Source: Demequina flava (lineage in GTDB: Bacteria > Actinomycetota > Actinomycetes > Actinomycetales > Demequinaceae). Taken from it: a DNA stretch of 64,000 bases. The DNA lies in assembly GCF_000975035.1 (NCBI RefSeq), contig NZ_BBRA01000001.1, positions 1,528,838 through 1,592,837 on the forward strand, in the 5' to 3' direction. Shown here in pieces: positions 62,930-64,000 of the stretch. The notes beneath the pieces are model-generated. The model made no database searches and was not told the origin of the DNA. It saw only the letters and a list, made by a program, of their open reading frames with translations. Each line of letters begins with the position of its first letter. The stretch's first letter is position 1. A program made the translations under genes and the position numbers.

Positions 62930-64000
62930 CAGTTGACGGCCCGCGCGCGCGGCGCGAACGTGTGGCCCGTTGTGAACGCCCCACTCTTCTGGCTCAACTG
63001 CGGACCCCTGGATTTGAACTTCATCCACGGTGAGTCCCGCCCCGGGAGCCTCCCCGAGCACAATTCCGCCATCGGCGACCTCTTCATCCACCGTGATTCC
63101 GAAGGGCTGGCCCAGGTGCTGGACCTCGGCGGCCATGTGGTTCGGCACGGCAGCAGCCGCATGCGCCACGGAAGGATTGGCGGTAAGTCCCACGGGTGAC
63201 ACCGGCAGGTGGTGGAAGTGTGCGGCGGCTGCGACGCGCAGGAAGTGCGTGATGCCCCAGTTGGCGCCCGCCTGCACGATGTCGACGGCATCGCTATCGA
63301 TCAGCGGCGTGAACTGCTCAAGGCCGGTAAGGTTCTCGCCGCTGGCAACAGCAGACTTCAGCGTGGAACTGAGGCGAGCAAGTCCCGTGTAGTCCCAGCG
63401 CCGAAGAGGCTCTTCAATCCACGCGAGGTCAACTTCATCGAGGATGCGATCCATGTAGCGGATTGCTTCTTTCAGGTTCCACGACTCGTTGGCGTCGAGC
63501 ATGAGCGCCGGAGTGTTGCAGTTGCGTTGGAGCGCATCGGACAAGATCCCGAGACGGCGAACGTCGTCGGTGCTTGACGTGCCGCCCTTGAGCTTCCCGC
63601 CCGTGAAGCCGCGTTCCGCGAAGTCCATATAGAGGTGGTGGAGCTCCTCATCGGTCAGCCCGTAGTCGAGCCCAGACGCGTAGCCGGGAACCAGGCGGTC
63701 CTCCGCGCCAAGCAGTCGCCAGAGCGGTTCACCCGCTGCCTTGGCCTTGATGTCCCATAGTGCGGTGTCGAGGGTTCCGATGGTTCCAAAAACTGCGCCC
63801 TGATGGCCCGCCTTGAACGTGTGCGCGAGCATGCTGTCGTACAGCGCCGCGACCGCGCGCGGGTCGCGCCCCTCGATCGCGGGAAAGACGGACTCGATGA
63901 GGGCCACTGAGCCGAGAGAGATGCCTTCGATTCCCTCGTCGGTCTCGACGATCACCACGTCGGTGGGAGTCTTTCCCGAGGTGATAATGCCATTGACGTC
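62924..64000 (-). CDS. Mandelate racemase/enolase superfamily dehydratase (5' end beyond window)
   Basis: At least 358 residues are visible; the frame is still open at base 64000, so GTG 63958 is not the true start. Barrel motifs: LKGGTSSTDD (base Lys), LMLDANESW, WIEEPL, ASGENL for metal binding, and GANWGITHFLRVA. N-terminal cap residues TLDTALWDIKAKAAGEPLW are typical. Likely a sugar-acid dehydratase acting on galactonate, fuconate or similar. Distinct from the fuconate dehydratase at 52579-53883. Confidence 0.87.
   Translation of the reverse strand, partial: DVNGIITSGKTPTDVVIVETDEGIEGISLGSVALIESVFPAIEGRDPRAVAALYDSMLAHTFKAGHQGAVFGTIGTLDTALWDIKAKAAGEPLWRLLGAEDRLVPGYASGLDYGLTDEELHHLYMDFAERGFTGGKLKGGTSSTDDVRRLGILSDALQRNCNTPALMLDANESWNLKEAIRYMDRILDEVDLAWIEEPLRRWDYTGLARLSSTLKSAVASGENLTGLEQFTPLIDSDAVDIVQAGANWGITHFLRVAAAAHFHHLPVSPVGLTANPSVAHAAAAVPNHMAAEVQHLGQPFGITVDEEVADGGIVLGEAPGAGLTVDEVQIQGSAVEPEEWGVHNGPHVRAARAGRQLL

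Noticed and set aside
1..64000. CRISPR arrays, insertion sequences, prophage genes or rRNA
   Set aside because: No regularly spaced repeats, transposase, integrase or phage structural motifs, or rRNA-like stretches were found on either strand.

Overview
The window is chromosomal DNA of a high-GC Gram-positive actinobacterium. The evidence is GC-rich codon use, frequent GTG and TTG starts, a DtxR/IdeR-type repressor, a Pmt mannosyltransferase divergent from rsmI, LAxTG-type surface anchoring and G5/NlpC cell-wall enzymes. The order Micrococcales is likely; I cannot name a genus. No rRNA, CRISPR array or insertion sequence is visible. Both ends cut genes: manA on the left and an enolase-superfamily dehydratase on the right.

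Layout. 1-4.6 kb: manA end, UDP-sugar dehydrogenase, DtxR repressor, secreted NlpC/P60 hydrolase, aldo/keto reductase. 4.7-10.9 kb: tRNA-Arg, then a TetR regulator divergent from two GH3 glycosidases, one canonical and one membrane-anchored with swapped domains. 11-15.3 kb: a giant degenerate helicase-nuclease protein. 15.3-19.2 kb: FmdB-like protein, 5-formyl-THF cyclo-ligase, moeA, acetyltransferase, membrane protein. 19.2-24.6 kb: glycosyltransferase and GH92 mannosidase, DUF308 protein, a broken TauE-like gene beside tRNA-Ala, GntR regulator. 24.6-31.2 kb: a 1331-residue lipoprotein whose serine-hydrolase domain has lost its SxxK motif, and an intact beta-lactamase-fold lipoprotein with a TetR partner. 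31.3-36.4 kb: transglutaminase-like protein, FKBP lipoprotein, AI-2E-type permease, ornithine cyclodeaminase with a divergent Lrp regulator. 36.4-37.5 kb: a sulfur-handling set (DUF4395, a 39-residue Cys-rich protein, rhodanese lipoprotein) around a CstR-like operator. 37.5-51.2 kb: mostly housekeeping (pmt, rsmI, VanY peptidase, metG, tatD, G5 cell-wall protein, rsmA, ispE, mscL), interrupted by a choice-of-anchor A surface protein and a large LuxR regulator. 51.5-64 kb: a sugar-acid region encoding a full non-phosphorylating L-fucose route (dehydrogenase, lactonase, dehydratase, mutarotase, ketodeoxyfuconate dehydrogenase, FAH hydrolase, L-lactate dehydrogenase) with LacI, IclR and GntR regulators and tRNA-Gln in the middle.

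The most unusual signal is a short DNA word, GGCCGATGC, extended to GGCCGATGCYNNGG. I count 29 copies on both strands, against about 1.6 expected from base composition. Copies in genes are read in several frames. Between genes they form inverted pairs that make transcription terminators. This resembles the DNA-uptake sequences of Neisseria and Pasteurellaceae, which I do not know to be described in Actinobacteria. The 10.8 kb spanning the fucose genes has no copy, as expected of later-acquired DNA.
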